Positions 46,314-55,320 are shown, counted from the first letter of the stretch. The stretch is DNA of 64,000 nucleotides from Methanosarcina barkeri str. Wiesmoor (GCF_000969985.1 NZ_CP009526.1:1426001-1490000); one strand, 5' to 3'. Numbers and translations: made by a program. The notes: generated by a model not told the origin, from the sequence alone.

Positions 46314-46544
46314 AACAAAAACCTTAATTCTTCGAGTCATTTTTCATTCCTATTTTCTACTTTTCTGATCCTCTTCTGCGCATTTATTCGGCGTTCGCAC
46401 TAAAAATGAACCTCATTCCAGACTCTTTTACCTAAATTGTACTTTTTCTTGCTCTTTTCCCGGCTTAATTTCCTTTTTACTTCAAGCTCCTATTTATTCA
46501 CAAATCCCTTTAACTCCATCTCATCCCTGTAGTTCTGTCTTAGA

Positions 46545-46862
46545 TCAACCGTTACGCTGTTTGATCATGCCTACCACGTTGTTGCTGGATTTTTTCGGTC
46601 AAGCCTTTTTTTAAAAGGGTTTTGATCATGCCTACCACGTTGTTGCTGGATTTTTTCGGTCAAGCCTTTTTTTAAAAGGGTTGCGAGCAAACCGTTTTTT
46701 TAAAAGTTTTTTGATCATGCCTACCACGTTGTTGCTTGATTTTTTCGGTCAAGCCTTTTTTTAAAAGGGTTGCGGTCAAGCAGTTTTTTTAAAAGGGTTG
46801 CGGTTAAGCAGTTTTTTTAAAAGGGTTGCGGGCAAGCAGTTTTTTTAAAAGTTTTTTGATCA
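46545..46862. repeat. 60-bp direct repeats and 27-bp derivatives
   Basis: The unit ttgatcatgcctaccacgtt plus gttgctggattttttcggtc and aagcctttttttaaaaggg occurs at 46561, 46622 and 46711, with a partial fourth start at 46856. Between them a 27-bp unit (agcagtttttttaaaagggttgcgg) repeats four to five times. The remaining 46863-47193 is without a clear gene. Confidence 0.9.
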
Positions 46863-47193
46863 TGCCGATAGAGTTGGGGATAAGATTCTCAAACTCAAAC
46901 GTGGATAAAAATCTTCGATTAAACATTTTTAAAAAGAGTTATACTCCGCGACTTAGGGCCTTTGGTCAAGCATTTCTCAGAAAAAGTTGCGATCAGACCT
47001 TATTAAAAAGGTTTGTTGGTAAATCTGCCTCCTTGGGCGAGTTGAAAATCAGTTTCTCTCCTTAATTTAGCCCTCTTGAACAAAGGGCTCCGTCTCATGA
47101 TATGGAACTCTGTGGTAAACGCTATATGGGAACTTCAAAAAAGGTGGAAAAAAGAATTGTAATAAAGGAGAGATTCTGCTTTTTGTTGGCAGG

Positions 47194-47406
47194 TCAGCCC
47201 CCTGTGACAACTCTGAGAATTGTAAGTCTATCGGAACTGACTGTTCCATCAAGGGGAACAGCATTCCCTCCATTTAATACAAGTACTGTTTCCTGATTTA
47301 TATCCAAAGTATTAAGCAGGTCTTCGTAGGTAGCGCTCTCAGCTACTTCTACGGTCTGCTCAGAAATCTCTCCAGCCTGGATTGTTATGTGTACTTTTCT
47401 ACTCAC
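47194..47406 (-). CDS. Ubiquitin-like ThiS/MoaD family protein (SAMP-like)
   Basis: 70-residue beta-grasp protein ending in the diglycine VVTGG required for activation by an E1-like enzyme. The N-terminal strands (VHITIQAGEISEQTVEV), the short helix (YEDLLNTLDI) and VLVLNGGNAVPLDG before the end match small ThiS/MoaD proteins and archaeal SAMPs, which donate sulfur or modify proteins. It starts at GTG 47406, overlapping the stop of a 42-residue gene (GTGA), so the two are translationally coupled. No E1 or target is in the window. Confidence 0.85.
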   Translation of the reverse strand: MSRKVHITIQAGEISEQTVEVAESATYEDLLNTLDINQETVLVLNGGNAVPLDGTVSSDRLTILRVVTGG

Positions 47407-47531
47407 TCTATTGATCCACCGCCGCTTACCTGAATTTCGCCTACGATTTCCTTTATTAACTTCTGCTCCAGTTCATATTCTTTTCTGATACCTTTCCTTT
47501 CCGCATTTCTCTTCTGGAACTTTCCTGGCAT
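47403..47531 (-). CDS. Conserved-looking 42-residue protein coupled to the ubiquitin-like gene
   Basis: Small basic protein: MPGKFQKRNAERKGIRKEYE, then LEQKLIKEIVGEIQVSGGGS, ending IE. It has an excellent Shine-Dalgarno (aaggagatc) six bases before the ATG and its TGA stop overlaps the GTG start of the ThiS/MoaD-like gene by 4 bases. The strong ribosome site and overlap argue for a real gene. It is mostly helical with a Gly-rich tail that is not a terminal GG. I do not recognise the family; it may be a partner or regulator of the ubiquitin-like protein. Confidence 0.7.
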   Translation of the reverse strand: MPGKFQKRNAERKGIRKEYELEQKLIKEIVGEIQVSGGGSIE

Positions 47532-48123
47532 TTTAGATCTCCTTACGATTTTTCAGGTTTGCAACTTAGTTGGTATAGATCTCTTCAAGCAGACTTGTTC
47601 TTTGTCTTCTCGAGATGTATATCCAATAATTATAATCAATTTATGTTTTAATTAATGTTTTGGTTGACAATAATTTGGTTAACATATCTAAATTTCAAAC
47701 CTTATAGCTATAATCAACTCTGAACTCAAGTTTTAACCATGGGTTAACATTGGACCTGATATCATTCAGAAGCTTGACAATAAAAGATTTGAAACTGAAA
47801 TATTGAGACAAATATGGGAGAAATTTGCTCAGAAACTAAAGTTTTATCGGATATCTGGTCAATACAATAAATGTTTCAAACTTAAAGCAAAAAATATTAA
47901 TATCAGGTAGGTCCGGAAAATGTCGCAGATAAAGACAGGTAAAGGAAAGAGACAACGGAAAGAATAAGACAAAGGAAATAACAGATAAGGAAAGAACAGA
48001 TGAAAAAGAACAGATAAAAAAAGAGCAGATAACGAAAAGAGAAAAGGAAAAAACTGGAAAAACTACCTTATTCTTAACTTATCTTATTCAAAAGTGCCTC
48101 TAAATATTGAACTAAATTAAATA
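47532..48123. other. Intergenic region before tRNA cluster
   Basis: AT-rich; includes the promoter of the small-protein operon and, at 47939-48060, a purine-rich stretch with repeated agataa(c/g)ga-type units. No gene seen. Confidence 0.5.
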
Positions 48124-48195
48124 TACACCAGCCGGGATTCGAACCCGGGTTCGAGCGTTGGCAACGCCCGGTGATGACCGCTACACTACTGATGT
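48124..48195 (-). tRNA. tRNA-Gly (GCC), copy 1
   Basis: 72 nt on the minus strand. Acceptor ACATCAG pairs with CTGGTGT (one G-U), D arm GTG...CAC, anticodon stem GGGCG/CGCTC with loop TTGCCAA (anticodon GCC), T arm CCGGG-TTCGAAT-CCCGG, discriminator A73. CCA is not encoded. The first pair A1-U72 is unusual for tRNA-Gly. Confidence 0.9.
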
Positions 48196-48205
48196 CCTAT
48201 GATGG

Positions 48206-48277
48206 TGCCCAGACCCGGATTCGAACCGGGGACAACTGCCTCTTCAGGGCAGCGCTCTCCCACTGAGCTACCTGGGC
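48206..48277 (-). tRNA. tRNA-Phe (GAA), copy 1
   Basis: Acceptor GCCCAGG/TCTGGGC, anticodon stem CTGCC/GGCAG with loop CTGAAGA (anticodon GAA), T loop TTCGAAT. The gene is followed by encoded CCA (to 48203). Minus strand. Confidence 0.93.
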
Positions 48278-48371
48278 AAGCAGGTTAATTTAAGGTATGC
48301 TTATATTAAGTGATAACTGATTTTCATTTTATTTTTTCACTTTCCGGAAAAATCTCCGGAACTTTTTTTAG

Positions 48372-48445
48372 TGGGCCCGCTGAGATTCGAACTCAGGACC
48401 TCCGCCATGTCAAGGCGACGTCATAACCGTCTAGACCACGAGCCC
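48372..48445 (-). tRNA. tRNA-Val (GAC), copy 1
   Basis: Acceptor GGGCTCG/CGGGCCC, anticodon stem TCGCC/GGCGG with loop TTGACAT (anticodon GAC, codon GUC), T arm CTGAG-TTCGAAT-CTCAG, discriminator A73. Minus strand, 74 nt. Confidence 0.92.
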
Positions 48446-48506
48446 ATGTTGTTTGTGATTTTTGCATCAGAAAATACTTATCCGGTGCACTGCATTAAAA
48501 AAGTTA

Positions 48507-48578
48507 TACACCAGCCGGGATTCGAACCCGGGTTCGAGCGTTGGCAACGCCCGGTGATGACCGCTACACTACTGATGT
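48507..48578 (-). tRNA. tRNA-Gly (GCC), copy 2
   Basis: Identical to the copy at 48124-48195 and 383 bp away, on the minus strand. Confidence 0.9.
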
Positions 48579-48588
48579 CCTATGATGG

Positions 48589-48660
48589 TGCCCAGACCCG
48601 GATTCGAACCGGGGACAACTGCCTCTTCAGGGCAGCGCTCTCCCACTGAGCTACCTGGGC
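48589..48660 (-). tRNA. tRNA-Phe (GAA), copy 2
   Basis: Identical to the copy at 48206-48277 and 383 bp away, with the CCA also encoded (to 48586). Confidence 0.93.
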
Positions 48661-48754
48661 AAGCAGGTTAACTTAAGGTATACTTATATTAAATGATAAC
48701 TGATTTTCGTTTTATTTTTTCACTTTCCGGAAAAATCTCCGGAACTTTTTTTAG

Positions 48755-48828
48755 TGGGCCCGCTGAGATTCGAACTCAGGACCTCCGCCATGTCAAGGCG
48801 ACGTCATAACCGTCTAGACCACGAGCCC
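48755..48828 (-). tRNA. tRNA-Val (GAC), copy 2
   Basis: Identical to the copy at 48372-48445 and 383 bp away. It is the first tRNA of the minus-strand cluster. Confidence 0.92.
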
Positions 48829-49301
48829 AGTAGTTTGTTGCTTCTGTTTTTCGTACAAAAGTGCAACTCCATAGTGCGCATCATCATTTATATAAGTTTT
48901 GGGTGGTATAGACTTTTTCTAACCTAATCAACCTTCAAAAATGTGAAATCTTTGTACAGTGTACTTCCGATTTTCTCTTTTGGGCTCTAATTATAAATCT
49001 TTTTAATGAGTGTGCTTTCCAATCAGCATTGAAAAATTCTTTAGACATCACTTTTCAAATTTAATTCTCTGATTTGTTTTTGTGGGACATAGTTCTTTAG
49101 TAAGTCAATAATACCACATATTAATCTCTAGAAAGCAAAACCTGTTAAAGGAAATAAAATGTAGCTCAAAGTAAAAGCAGCTCAATGAGCAAAAAGAGGC
49201 TCAATATAAAAGGTGGCACAAGAGGCTCAATGCAAAAGGCAATACAATGCAAAACATGAAAAGAGCAACAAAACTCTTTCCAGATTTTAGGGGAAACCTG
49301 A
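48829..49301. other. Intergenic region after tRNA cluster
   Basis: Contains the tRNA cluster promoter (reading minus) and, near 49160-49245, repeated agaggctcaat/cagctcaat elements before the metallo-hydrolase gene. No gene seen. Confidence 0.5.
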
Positions 49302-50069
49302 ATGAGTTCCAGCGAAGACAAGCGGCTAAGCCGTGAGAGCTTGAAAAGTAAAAGACCAGAATGCGAGAAGTCTTACACCGTTATTAATATCCCAATGGGG
49401 CATTCAAACTCTTATCTGATAGTTTCAGCTGGTATGGGGGTTCTTGTGGATGCAGGATGTCCGGGCAAAATCAAAAACATTCAAAATGCCCTAGAACAGA
49501 ACAACCTTGCTTTTCAGGATATAGTTCTGATCATTCTCACTCACACTCATTATGATCATACAGGCTGCCTTGCCGAAATAAAAAAACGGAGCGGAGCAAA
49601 AGTTCTGGTTCATGCATCAGAAAAAAGATGCCTGGAAAAGGGCATAACTCCCTTTCCAAGAGGTACCATGTGGTTCTCAAAAATGATATCGGAAATTGGA
49701 AATTCCTTGATGGTCTCTAAATCAAAATATCAGCCTGTCAATCCTGATATAGTAGTAGGGAACGAGTATGACCTTGGAAAATATATCCCTGGTGCAAAAG
49801 TCATTTCCACACCTGGACATACTGCAGGCTCGATAAGCCTTGTGATTGGAAATGACGCTGCATTCGTAGGAGATACGCTTTTCAATGTCGTGCCCTGGAG
49901 TGTCTTTCCTCCTTTTGCAAACGACATCCGTGAACTTCTAGAAAGCTGGCAGAGGTTGATTGCTGCAAGTTGCAGGACATATTTTCCAGGTCACGGCAGA
50001 TCCATACCCTTCCAGAAACTAAAAATCTCATACGAAAAAAGAACAAAAAGAAGTGAAGAGAACTTTTGA
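49302..50069 (+). CDS. Metallo-beta-lactamase-fold hydrolase
   Basis: 255-residue hydrolase with the zinc-binding motif THTHYDHTG (HxHxDH) near residue 81, further ligands in STPGHTAGS and FVGDTLFN, and a final His in YFPGHGRS. It is a glyoxalase-II-like single-domain member; substrate unknown. About 25 basic residues precede the fold. Aggggaaacct before the ATG supports the start. The methanogenesis marker gene follows 120 bp downstream. Confidence 0.86.
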   Translation: MSSSEDKRLSRESLKSKRPECEKSYTVINIPMGHSNSYLIVSAGMGVLVDAGCPGKIKNIQNALEQNNLAFQDIVLIILTHTHYDHTGCLAEIKKRSGAKVLVHASEKRCLEKGITPFPRGTMWFSKMISEIGNSLMVSKSKYQPVNPDIVVGNEYDLGKYIPGAKVISTPGHTAGSISLVIGNDAAFVGDTLFNVVPWSVFPPFANDIRELLESWQRLIAASCRTYFPGHGRSIPFQKLKISYEKRTKRSEENF

Positions 50070-50188
50070 GTCTATCCCATTCTCTAAAACGGCCAATTTC
50101 AAGCTTACTCTTTCCTCTATGGTATATGATTCTCAGGCAATCCTTACTCCTAAAATAGGATGAACTCAATATCCCGGTTGAGGGAAAC

Positions 50189-51505
50189 ATGAACGGAGCA
50201 TTAGATAACACAGGGACGTCCCGGACAATCCCAGAAATCCAGGATAAAATTGATGCCGGAGACGCAATCGTTCTTACGGTTACGGAAATTAGTGAGAGAA
50301 TTCAGGCAGGGGAGGATATAAAGCTCGAAGATGTGGATGTTGTAACAACTGCAACACGTGGCATTATGAGTGGAACCTATGCCGTACTTTCGTTCAAAGT
50401 TTCAGAGCCTGACTCATTTGTTAAGGCGTCTGAAGTCCTGCTGAACGGTGTGCCGGCAGTTGTTGGTCCCTGCCCGAATGAAAGGCTTGGAATTTTGGAC
50501 CTGATAGTACTTGGAACTGCTCACAGTAAGTTTGATTCCAACTACGGAGGCGGACACCTTTTCAGGGAGATGGTAGAAGGAAAAAACATTAAAGTTGATG
50601 TGACTACCAGTGAAGGAGGCCATTTCTCGGTAGAAACGCAACTATCTGAGATTCCCTATGCGAAACTCAATGCAACAAGACATGCCTTTAAGAATTATAG
50701 GGCGTTTGTAAACCCTGGAAAAGAGCCTATCAAAACCATCTTTCACGCCCTGCCGTTTGAAGGTGAGTTTAAGGAAATGACCTTTTGCGGTTGCGGTGAG
50801 TTAAACCCAATTGAAAACGACCCCAAGCTTGAAACTATAGGAATCGGGACAAGGGTACTTCTCAACGGAGCAGACGGATTTGTAACTGGGGCTGGCACTC
50901 GAAGCGCTCCGGATAATCCGAACCTTACGGGTTTTGCGGATATGCATGACATGACCCCTGAGTACATGGGAGGATTTGTAACATCTGCCGGCCCTGAAAT
51001 TATCAATACATGGGCTGTTCCTATCCCGATTCTTCACGAAGGAATACTGGAAAATATCCTGAAGCTGGATAAGGAAATCCCACTCAAGCTGGTAGATCTC
51101 GCAGGGCGAATTCCTCTCTGTGAAATCACCTATGGGGATGTATGGGATAACGTGGACCTGAATATTAAGTACGAGCCCGAAAAATGCCTTAATTGCAAGG
51201 ATTGCCTTGTAATCGAAGCCTGTCCCATGGGTGCGGTAAGCCGGAGAGAAAACGGAGCTGTACACAATCCGGAATTTTGCTTTAACTGCGGACTCTGTAT
51301 CTCAAGGTGCAGAGGAGAAGCATTCAGTGCAAATCTGGGTTCTGTCAGGTGTGCAACCGGAGGCTGTCTCAGGGACATTAAGATAACCCTGCGTCAATCC
51401 GATCGTGCAAGAGCAAATATAGCTGCTGAAGAACTCAAAAAGAAAATTCTCACAGGAAGATTCAGGCTTAATGAGCCTGTAGAAAAAATAAGCTGGAGAG
51501 AGTAA
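50189..51505 (+). CDS. Methanogenesis marker protein 16 (DUF39/COG1900 with ferredoxin domain)
   Basis: 438-residue protein of the COG1900 family; relatives work in homocysteine synthesis by sulfur insertion into aspartate semialdehyde. The N-terminal DUF39 domain runs to about residue 320 (GIMSGTYAVLSFKV, FHALPFEGEFKEMTFCGCGELNP, HDMTPEYMGGFVTSAGP), then a C-terminal ferredoxin region with CxxCxxC (CLNCKDCLVIEACP) and CFNCGLCISRC plus two more cysteines. The length and ferredoxin tail match methanogenesis marker 16, found across methanogens. Gaggga before the ATG supports the start. Confidence 0.83.
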   Translation: MNGALDNTGTSRTIPEIQDKIDAGDAIVLTVTEISERIQAGEDIKLEDVDVVTTATRGIMSGTYAVLSFKVSEPDSFVKASEVLLNGVPAVVGPCPNERLGILDLIVLGTAHSKFDSNYGGGHLFREMVEGKNIKVDVTTSEGGHFSVETQLSEIPYAKLNATRHAFKNYRAFVNPGKEPIKTIFHALPFEGEFKEMTFCGCGELNPIENDPKLETIGIGTRVLLNGADGFVTGAGTRSAPDNPNLTGFADMHDMTPEYMGGFVTSAGPEIINTWAVPIPILHEGILENILKLDKEIPLKLVDLAGRIPLCEITYGDVWDNVDLNIKYEPEKCLNCKDCLVIEACPMGAVSRRENGAVHNPEFCFNCGLCISRCRGEAFSANLGSVRCATGGCLRDIKITLRQSDRARANIAAEELKKKILTGRFRLNEPVEKISWRE

Positions 51506-51805
51506 GACTAAAAAGCAGGTGTGAAAAATTGGAATTTCTAAGCAAAAGCTCTAAGTTGAGAAGCTATAAAAATCTTTGAGCGAGTAAAAAAGTGAGAGAA
51601 AGCAACAACTGTCCTGTATATCATCCAGTATTTTTTCATCTTTCTCTCATATAATACTCTTACAATTTGTAATTCTTGTTTTATAGATATCAGTTTTTTT
51701 AGGTGGTCGTGTCCCAAACCATTGACGTAATTTTTTATTTATTCATTCTTTATGTTTTTCTCTTTTTTCTTTTCGGCGAAGTTCCGCAGAACTTTTCAAT
51801 AACTG
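51506..51805. other. Intergenic region between convergent genes
   Basis: Nothing beyond T-rich flanks is seen; the segment after 51700 (ttttttaggtggtcgtgtcc) may contain a terminator for either gene. Confidence 0.4.
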
Positions 51806-53794
51806 TTATATTTTTTTTAACAAGAAGTCTTTCTTATTTATCATTTCATATTTAATGTATTTTGCAAGTAAATCCTTTTCATTAGGGTTAAACGTAGTCA
51901 AAATAATTTGCCATTCATCAATATTTGGAATTTTTGTTATAATCTTCACGAAAGCTCTAATGTCATTATCATCTAAATTTTGTTGTTTTGGCTCATCCAA
52001 AATTAAAAGATTAGGATATCTTATTCTATCTACATAGGATAATTTTATAGAAGCTTGAAGTAAAGCCAAATAATAACTAAGAATTATCCTTATGTAATCG
52101 CTTGAACTGCTAATGTTGGAAATATCATAAATTTCTAAAGAAGGTGTATAATTATCAGATGAATAGAGTTGTATTTCATGTGTTAAACTATCGTTTGCAG
52201 TAAATAAGTGTAAATCTTTTGAATTTAAAATAAAAAAGTTTTTTATTGTTTCTAAAATTTCTGTATCTGTTACTGATTTCTCGTACTCTTTTATTTTTTG
52301 TTCAATTTGCATTTTATAGTCTTCATTGTTATCAATTTTATTTTGGAGTGGAATCAAGTTATTCCATTTTGCTAATAAGCTCTTATAATTCAAAATTTCA
52401 GAATAAATTTTATCTATTTCTCTAGCCAAATCTCTTAAATTTTGGATTTCTTGCCCAAGATAAGTTTTCATTTGGAAATCTAACATATTCTTTAAGTGTT
52501 CCTCATCCGAATTCAAATTCTGGAGAGTCTGCAACGTTTTTTCTAGTTCCAATTCTCGGGTTTCTAAGATCTTAACGAAAGAAGCCTTTTCATCTTCTAA
52601 AAATAATAAGTTCTCGGTTGCAGTGGAACTATTATTGATCTCTGATTTGCACAATTTACAATGTAATTCGTCGCTAAAATTTAATTTTGACTCACAAACA
52701 GGACAGCGGGTAATATTCAAATCAAAATTAATTTTCTCAATTTGTTCCAATTGCTTATTCTTTTTTTTGTTAATTTCAATTTTTGCAATGTAATTTTTAT
52801 AACTATTAATTTCTCTAATTAAATCTCTCTTTTTTTCCAAAATTAGAGTCTTTGAATTTATAATTTGCCTTAATTTATCCCTTTTAGAGTTTGCAGAAGA
52901 GTCAAATGCATCCTTGTTATCATAGATAACTCTAATTTTTTCTTCTTTTTCTTTTAGGAGATCTTCCAAGCAACTTATTAAATTATTTATTTCATACCTG
53001 CCAAATCCAATTTTATCAACTATAAGTTTACCATCATCAACAGTGGCATTTCCTTGTGCAAGAATGTGGTTCTTTATAAAATCCAATTCTGCTTTTAAGT
53101 TTTTGATCGTGGTACTAATTTCTTTTTTCTGTAGTTCAAGCAGATGTATATCGAACTTTTCGAGACCAAACAAATATTCAAAAGATATTTTTTTTACATC
53201 TCTTATATTGTATCGAGTAATCTGACGTGCTTGTATTTGAGACCAACCAGCTTTTTGTTCAATGAAAAAAAGTGGTACTAAATTCTCAAAATACAACTTC
53301 TTAGTGTCTCCGTCATATCCCAAAACTTCAACGATTTCCCATTTCAAAAAATTAAATAAAAATCTCTGAAATCCATATTCATCCATTGTTCCATTACCTA
53401 AGATATAATTCTTAGAATCACTAACGGAATGAAATTGCTCCAAATTACAGTCTTTTACAGTACAAATATCTTTCTTTCCCTTGATATTCCGTTTAATAGT
53501 AACAGTTGTATCTGAATTATTTATTTCTAAAAGTAGATGAGATTCAATAATTTTTTTTCCTTCAATCTTGTCATAAAACTCAGGTTTAAATGGATTATCT
53601 TTGTTTTTAAATATACCGAGGCTTTTCTCAGCTCCTAATCCATATAAAATACCTGTGATTATACTACTCTTGCCGACAGAATTTGGCCCATAAATAATAT
53701 TTAGACCCTTTTTGAATTCAATTAGAGCCCCATAGTTTGAATTATCGGCACACAGGATTGAGTACTCTAACTTGTTAATAAATAAGTTTCTCAT
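51806..53794 (-). CDS. Rad50/SMC-like ATPase of a three-gene conflict-type operon
   Basis: 662-residue ABC-class ATPase: Walker A YGPNSVGKSS (about 35), long coiled coils, a zinc-hook-like pair CPVC...CKLC (about 363-384), a second coiled coil, a candidate signature region (SSSSDYIRIILSYYLALL) and Walker B LLILDEPKQQNLDD (about 595). The end lies in a T-rich flank. It is the last gene of a tight operon, its ATG overlapping the middle gene by 20 bases. The layout matches the ATPase of ABC-three-component (ABC-3C) systems, where a Rad50-like sensor activates a toxic effector. Confidence 0.82.
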   Translation of the reverse strand: MRNLFINKLEYSILCADNSNYGALIEFKKGLNIIYGPNSVGKSSIITGILYGLGAEKSLGIFKNKDNPFKPEFYDKIEGKKIIESHLLLEINNSDTTVTIKRNIKGKKDICTVKDCNLEQFHSVSDSKNYILGNGTMDEYGFQRFLFNFLKWEIVEVLGYDGDTKKLYFENLVPLFFIEQKAGWSQIQARQITRYNIRDVKKISFEYLFGLEKFDIHLLELQKKEISTTIKNLKAELDFIKNHILAQGNATVDDGKLIVDKIGFGRYEINNLISCLEDLLKEKEEKIRVIYDNKDAFDSSANSKRDKLRQIINSKTLILEKKRDLIREINSYKNYIAKIEINKKKNKQLEQIEKINFDLNITRCPVCESKLNFSDELHCKLCKSEINNSSTATENLLFLEDEKASFVKILETRELELEKTLQTLQNLNSDEEHLKNMLDFQMKTYLGQEIQNLRDLAREIDKIYSEILNYKSLLAKWNNLIPLQNKIDNNEDYKMQIEQKIKEYEKSVTDTEILETIKNFFILNSKDLHLFTANDSLTHEIQLYSSDNYTPSLEIYDISNISSSSDYIRIILSYYLALLQASIKLSYVDRIRYPNLLILDEPKQQNLDDNDIRAFVKIITKIPNIDEWQIILTTFNPNEKDLLAKYIKYEMINKKDFLLKKI

Positions 53795-54374
53795 TTTCTC
53801 GCCAATAAGTTTTTGGGATTACTTCTGTAATTATTTGTTTAGTTTTACTTTCCTCAATCTTTCCATTAAATAAATTTAGGAAATCAGTTTCTTCTTTAAA
53901 AATATTTTGTAATTCTTCAGATAATTTCATACCCTTTTTTAAAATTTTAATTTTTACCGCTTTTGATGTTTTTTTTGTTTCAATAAAATCTCGAATTGAC
54001 AAGAATAGGAACATGTCGTTAAATCTAAGATCCCAAGGAACACTTTTGTATTGAATCAAGTAATAATCATTTTCAATATTCTTTTGATTTTTCCATGAAC
54101 TCAATTTATTCAAAAAATCTTTTTTGTTCTTGAAATACTCAAAAATAAACTTTGATTGATAAGCATTATTCCTCAAAATAAAATCTATACAAGCAATTAA
54201 TTCTTTACTAATACCCTTATCAACATTTACCATCCCTAGAATAAGGAGTATTCTACAAGCCCGGTAAACAATAGAATCTTCTGGCTGTTTATATATAGGT
54301 CTGTCCAAATTGATACTAACTTTTAAGTTTTTTTCTTCAATTCTACTTATTAAAAAGTCAATGTCAGAATTCAT
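53775..54374 (-). CDS. Middle component of ABC-3C-like system
   Basis: 199-residue protein, largely alpha-helical and Lys/Glu-rich, with no catalytic motif visible (helices SIVYRACRILLILGMVNVDKG and DMFLFLSIRDFIE). The longer frame to 54536 overlaps the nuclease gene by 173 bases; ggagaaaaa before the ATG at 54374 gives a better start, which overlaps the nuclease stop by 11 bases. In ABC-3C systems a small middle component of this size bridges ATPase and effector. Identification rests on position, size and overlap, not on a recognised family. Confidence 0.68.
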   Translation of the reverse strand: MNSDIDFLISRIEEKNLKVSINLDRPIYKQPEDSIVYRACRILLILGMVNVDKGISKELIACIDFILRNNAYQSKFIFEYFKNKKDFLNKLSSWKNQKNIENDYYLIQYKSVPWDLRFNDMFLFLSIRDFIETKKTSKAVKIKILKKGMKLSEELQNIFKEETDFLNLFNGKIEESKTKQIITEVIPKTYWRENEKLIY

Positions 54375-55320
54375 TTTTTCTCCAATCAAGGGGGCATTCA
54401 GCAGCCAGTTCAAAGATGATTCCATGAAGTAATTTTTCGATGTCTCCTGTGTAGTTCCCATTTTTAAAGAAAATATCCAAATCTTCTTTTGCTTCATCAA
54501 AGAAATCATAGAAAAATTTTCGGGAATTATATTCATTACAAGTATTGAATTTATCTGTCAACCTATCTGCTTTGATCCTCAAATTCTCTTGCCAATCTAA
54601 GATTTCAGATCTCAACTCATTGTTATTATCTTCTAATTCTTCTAGGTAAACTTTATAATCACAGCGATATTTATGATATCGCAGTCTTACTTTATTTTCT
54701 TCTGGAAGAACTGCATTTAATTTTAAATCTAAAGTAGTTCGAAGAATTTCTTTTTCATTAGGATCTCGATTTGAATCGAGAATCTTTATTCTATTTCCCA
54801 GATCACGAGCTTTTTTCTGAGTTATCAAACTGTTAATCAATGATTTCGTTCGTCTTATTACTTTATTGCTGTCGATCAGGTCTGAGTAATTATATCCATA
54901 TAACTCATAAAAAATTTTATTATTAAGAGCGAATAATTCTTTAATATTATTAGTTGTATCCCATAAACTAATAGGAAACCTAAATTTGTTTTTAATATTT
55001 TCTAGTGTGTTATCATTTATGTTTGAAATTTGTACCTTTGGGGATATTGCTATAAATGCATCAGGACTGTATGCAGAACTATCTAACTCAAAAATCTTTC
55101 TAAGGATAGAGTTAAAATGTAGATCAGATGAATAGTCTTTACACTCAAAATAAAAATTCCTTACGTTATCATCATCATCAAAAAATTGAACTTTAATATC
55201 GAATCCAAATTGTGCGCCACTATTTTGCCTTCGAACACCAATTAACTGGAAATCCATTTCTTCAAATAACCATTTAAAATGGTTCTCTGCTAATATCTCT
55301 AAATTGTCACCTTTGGACAT
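54364..55320 (-). CDS. Restriction-endonuclease-fold effector of ABC-3C-like system
   Basis: 318-residue protein. The N-terminal 110 residues look like a PD-(D/E)xK nuclease: GAQFGFDIKVQF gives the D and FYFECKDYSS gives ExK, preceded by a helix with a conserved Glu (LEILAENHFKWLFEE). A linker with a charged helix follows, and the C-terminal part (from about 215, RYHKYRCDYKVYLEEL, ending LLHGIIFELAAECPLDWR) resembles the C-terminal domains that tether ABC-3C effectors. It is the first gene of the operon, with its ATG at 55320. A DNase role is inferred. Confidence 0.75.
   Translation of the reverse strand: MSKGDNLEILAENHFKWLFEEMDFQLIGVRRQNSGAQFGFDIKVQFFDDDDNVRNFYFECKDYSSDLHFNSILRKIFELDSSAYSPDAFIAISPKVQISNINDNTLENIKNKFRFPISLWDTTNNIKELFALNNKIFYELYGYNYSDLIDSNKVIRRTKSLINSLITQKKARDLGNRIKILDSNRDPNEKEILRTTLDLKLNAVLPEENKVRLRYHKYRCDYKVYLEELEDNNNELRSEILDWQENLRIKADRLTDKFNTCNEYNSRKFFYDFFDEAKEDLDIFFKNGNYTGDIEKLLHGIIFELAAECPLDWRKNEF

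Larger units (their letters stand above)
48124..48828. repeat. 383-bp tandem duplication of the tRNA Val-Phe-Gly unit
   Basis: The three tRNAs and their spacers recur with a constant offset of 383 bp. Spacer changes are few (for example ggtaattta/ggtaactta), so the duplication is recent or kept uniform by gene conversion. The open frame 48371-48649 across it is a shadow. Confidence 0.92.

Noticed and set aside
48371-48649. 92-codon frame across the tRNA genes
   Set aside because: It lies over tRNAs on the opposite strand; the sequence is explained by tRNA structure.
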